Part shown: in pieces, positions 60,401 through 64,000 of the stretch
Position numbering within the stretch: position 1 is the first letter of the stretch
Layout: the number at the start of each line of letters is the position of its first letter
NCBI GenBank assembly: GCA_920105625.2
Contig: OV050030.1
Coordinates: 193,435,887-193,499,886 of the forward strand
Direction: 5' to 3'
Origin: Clusia tigrina
Lineage: Eukaryota > Arthropoda > Insecta > Diptera > Clusiidae
DNA length: 64,000 nt
The notes under the pieces: generated by a model
Databases searched by the model: none
Told to the model about the DNA's origin: nothing
Seen by the model: only the letters and a program-made list of their open reading frames with translations
Translations under genes and position numbers: made by a program

Positions 60401-63400
60401 AGATATAAGCATACAGAAGGCAGCAGACTCCCCAATCGATAGCAGCAGAAACTGAGACGCCTACAGAGACGCTGACAGAGGCTGCGACGCCGACTGAGAC
60501 GCTGACTGAGGCAGATAGGGGTAGATATAGCAATAGAGAAGGCAGCAGACCCACCAATAGACAGCGGCAGAGGCTGACACGCCTACAGAGACGCGGACAG
60601 AGGCTGCGACGCCGACTGAGGCAGATAGGGGTAGATATAGGCATAGAGAAGGCAAAAGACTCACCCAATCGACAGCGGCAATGGCTGAGACGCCTACAGT
60701 GACGCTGACAGAAGCTGCGACGCCGACTGAGGCAGATGGGGTGATATAGGCATGGAGAAGGCAGCTGACCCCCCAATCGACAGCGGCAGCGACTGAGACG
60801 CCTACAGACACACTGACAGGGGCTGCGACGCCGACTCAGCCGCCGACTGAGGCAGATAGGGGTACATATAGGAATAGAGAAGGCAGCAGACCCCCCAATC
60901 GACAGCGGCAGAGACTGACACGCCTACAGAGACGCTGACAGAGGCTGCGACGCCGACTGAGGCAGATTGGGGTAGATATAGGCATGGAGAAGGCAGCTGA
61001 CCCCCCAATCGACAGCGGCAGCGACTGAGACGCCTACAGAGACACTGACAGGGGCTGCGACGCCGAGTCAGACGCCGACTGAGGCAGATAGGGGTACATA
61101 TAGGAATAGAGAAGGCAGCAGACCCCCCAATCGACAGCGGCAGAGACTGACACGTCTACAGAGACGCCGACAGAGGTTGCGACGCCGACTGAGGCAGATA
61201 GGGGTAGATATAGGCATTGAGAAGGCAGCAGACCCCCCAATCGACAGCGGCAGCGACTGAGACGCCTACAGAGACGCTTACAGAGGCTGCGACGCCGACT
61301 GAGATGCCGACTGAGGCAGATAGGGGTAGATATAGGCATAGAGAAGGCAGAAAATACCCCAATCGATAGCGGCAGAGATTGAGACGCCTACAGAAATGCT
61401 GACAGAGGCTGCGACGCCGACTGAGGCAGATAGGTGTAGATATAGGCATAGAGAAGGCAGCAGACCCACCAATGGACAGCGGGAGCGACTGAGACGCCTA
61501 CAGAGACGTTTGCAGAGGCTGCAGCGCCTACTGAGACGCCGACCGAGGCAGATAGGGGTAGATATAGGCATAGGGAAGGCATCAGACCCCCAATCGACAG
61601 CGGCAGCGACTGAGACACCTACAGAGACGCTGACAGAGGCTGCGACGCCGACTGAAGCAGATAGGGGTAGATATAGGTAGAGAGAATGCAGCAGATCCCC
61701 CCCTCCCAATTGACAGCGGCAGCGACTGAGACTCCTACAGAGAAGCTGATAGAGGCTGCGACGCCGACTGAGGCAGATAGGTGTAGATATAGGCATAGAG
61801 AAAGCAGCAGACCCACCAATGGACAGCGGGAGCGACTGAGACGCCTACAGAGACCCTTGCAGAGGCTGCAGCGACTACTGAGACGCCGACCGAGGCAGAT
61901 AGGGGTATATATAGGCATAGATAAGGCAGCTGATACCACCCCCCCCCCCCCCCCCCCCCCTCCATTTGTCAGCGGCAGCGAGTGAGACTCCTACAGACAC
62001 GCTGACAGAGGCTGCGACGCCGACTGAGGCAGATAGGTGTACATATAGGCATAGCGAAGGCAGCAGACCCACCAATAGACAGCGGCAACGACTAAGACGC
62101 CTACAGAAATGCTGACAGAGGCTGCGACGCCGACTGAGACAGATAGGTGTAGATATAGGCATAGAGAAGGCAGCAGACCCCCCCAATCGATAGCGGCAGT
62201 GGTTGAGACACCTACAGAGACGCTGAAAAAAGCTTCGACGCCGAATCAGACCCCGACTGAGGCAGATAGGGGTAGATATAGGCATAGAGAAGGCAGCAGA
62301 CCCCCAATCGACAGCGGCAGCGACTGAGACGCCTACAGAGACGCTTACAGAGGCTGCGACGCCGACTGAGACGCCGACTGAGGCAGATAGGGGTAGATAT
62401 AGGCATAGAGGAGGCAGCAGACCCCCTAATCGACAGCGGCAGCGACTAAGACACCTACAGATACGCTGACAGGGGCTGCGATGCCGACTGAGGCAGATAG
62501 GGGTAGATATAGGCATACAGAAGGCAGCAGACGCCCCAAACGGCTGCGACGCCGACTGAGACGCCTACTGAGGCAGACAGGGGCAGATATTGGCGTACAG
62601 AAGGCAGCTTACCCCCAATAAACAGCGGCAGCTACGGAGACGCCTACAGAGCCGCTGATAGAGGCTGCGACGCCGACTGAGGCAGATAGGGGTAGATATT
62701 GGCATAGAGAAGGCAGCAGACCCCCCCAATCGACAGCGGCAGCGACTGAGACGAATACAGAGACGCTGACAGAGGCAGCGACGCCGACTGAGAAGCCGAC
62801 TGAGGCAGATAGAGGCAGATATAGGCATAGAGAAGGCAGAATACTCACCCAATCGACAGCGGCAATGGCTGAGACGCCTACAGAGACTCTGACAGAGGCT
62901 GCGACGCCGACTGAGGCAGATAGGTGTAGATCTATGCATAGAGAAGGCAGCAGACGCCCCAATGGACAGCGGCAGCGACTGAGAGTCCTACAGAGACGCT
63001 GACAGAGGCTGCGACGCCGACTGAGACGCCGACTGAGGCAGATAGGGGTAGATATAGGCATAGAGAAGGCAGCAGACAGGCCAATCGACAGCGGCAGCGA
63101 CTGAGACACCTACAGAGACGCTGACAGGGGCTGCGACACCGACTGAGACGCAGACTTAATCGGATAGGGGTAGATATAGGCATAGAGAAAGCATCAGACC
63201 CCCAATCGACAGCGACAGCGACTGAAACGCCTACAGAGACGCTGACAGGGGCTGCGATGCCGACTGAGGCAGATAGGGGAAGTTCTATGCATAGAGAATG
63301 CAGCAGACCCCTCAATTGACAGCGGCAGCGACTGAGACGCCTACAGAGACGCTGACAGGGGCTGCGACGCCGACTGAGACGCCTACTGAGGCAGATAGGG

Positions 63401-64000
63401 GTAGGTATAGGCATAGGGAAAGCAGCAGACCCCCCAATCAACAGCGGCAGCGCCTACAGAGACGCTGACAGAGGCTGCTCCGCCGACTGAGACGCCGACT
63501 TAGGCAGATAGGGGTAGATATTGGCATAGAGAAGGCATCAAACCCACCAAATCGACAGCGACAGCGACTGAGACGCCTACAGAGACGATGACAGAGGCTG
63601 TGCCGTCGACTGAGATGCCGCCTCAAGCCAATAGGGGTAGTTATAGGCATAGAGAAGGCAGCAGAACCCCCAATCGACAGCGGCAGAGACTGACACGCCT
63701 ACAGAGACGCTGACAGAGGCTGCAACGCCTACTGGTACGCCGACTGAGGCAGATAGGGGTAGATATAGGCATAGAGAAGGCAGCTGACCCCCCAATCGAC
63801 AGCGGCAGCGACAGAGACACCTACAGAGACGCTGACAGGGGCTGCGACGCCGACTCTGACGCCGTCTGAGGCAGATAGGGGTACATATAGGAATGGAGAA
63901 GGCAGCAGACCCCCAATCGAGAGCGGCAGAGACTGACACGCCTACAGAGACGCTGACAGAGGCTGCAACGCCTACTGGTACGCCGACTGAGGCAGATAGG
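60401..64000. repeat. ~4.2-kb higher-order repeat, distal copy
   Basis: The variant order of 47.8-51.4 kb returns here: 61278-61796 matches 48691-49209 (offset 12587) and 62609-63109 matches 45821-46321 (offset 16788) and 50010 onward. The offsets are close to three and four times 4.2 kb. The copy is cut by the end of the window. Confidence 0.75.
61939..61960. repeat. 22-nt poly-C tract in a satellite unit
   Basis: An uninterrupted run of 22 C follows gatacca and precedes tccatttgtc. The same unit at 49352-49360 and 45098-45106 has nine C, and the related unit at about 40921 has an interrupted C-rich stretch. The minus strand is a G-run that could form stacked structures; the length may also be affected by sequencing error. 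Confidence 0.85.

Larger units (their letters stand above)
36454..64000. repeat. Satellite block 4, ~110-bp repeat with ~4.2-kb HORs
   Basis: About 27.5 kb of the same satellite with no further retroelement. The first 0.5 kb follows the variant order seen right of A and B. Beyond that the array is organised in blocks that recur at about 4.2 kb: for example 39908-40780 recurs at 44083-44955 (offset 4175), 46788-47336 at 51100-51648 (offset 4312), and 48691-49209 at 61278-61796 (offset 12587, about three periods). The array runs off the end of the window in mid-unit. No gene, RNA gene or other insertion is visible. Confidence 0.95.

Noticed and set aside
1..64000. Telomeric TTAGG repeats, CENP-B box, rRNA or tRNA genes
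   Set aside because: None seen on reading either strand; a search tool would be needed to exclude weak matches.

Overview
The window is eukaryotic and non-genic: about 52 kb of one tandem satellite family interrupted by three related non-LTR retrotransposon copies. The retrotransposon has two overlapping ORFs, a PRE_C2HC plus CCHC zinc-knuckle Gag-like ORF1, and an ORF2 with an AP-type endonuclease followed by a reverse transcriptase. This is the Jockey-clade layout and points to an arthropod, most likely an insect; I cannot place the species. I see no host protein-coding gene, tRNA, rRNA, CRISPR array or bacterial-type operon.

Layout: satellite block 1 (1-15431); element A, minus strand (15432-19519); satellite block 2 (19520-25912); element B, minus strand (25913-30031); satellite block 3 (30032-32524); element C, minus strand (32525-36453); satellite block 4 (36454-64000). 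The satellite unit is about 110 bp (about 60% GC in my hand-derived consensus, purine-rich and T-poor on the plus strand). Length variants come mainly from gain or loss of an internal 12-bp module. The units form higher-order repeats (HORs): about 5.26 kb and 2.14 kb in block 1, about 2.7-2.9 kb around the elements, and about 4.2 kb in block 4.

All three elements sit at the same satellite position, in the same orientation, flanked by the same 10-11 bp duplication (cgacgcctac[t]). They share several inactivating changes, including loss of the endonuclease catalytic glutamate (ETH motif changed to GTH), an ORF1 stop before the third zinc knuckle, and ORF2 frameshifts and nonsense codons. The flanking satellite variants occur in the same order beside each copy. 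The simplest reading is one insertion of a dead or dying, 5'-truncated element that was then multiplied with its flanks by unequal exchange, so the retroelement is now part of a composite satellite HOR. Copies A and B share a 154-bp internal tandem duplication while B and C share a 4-bp deletion, which suggests later recombination or gene conversion among copies.

The long open frames on the minus strand of the satellite follow from its T-poor plus strand (one minus-strand stop per 110-bp unit) and are not annotated as genes. The most interesting aspect is the composite satellite-plus-retroelement amplicon and what chromosomal domain (subtelomere, centromere, piRNA source) it might form; that last step is speculation.
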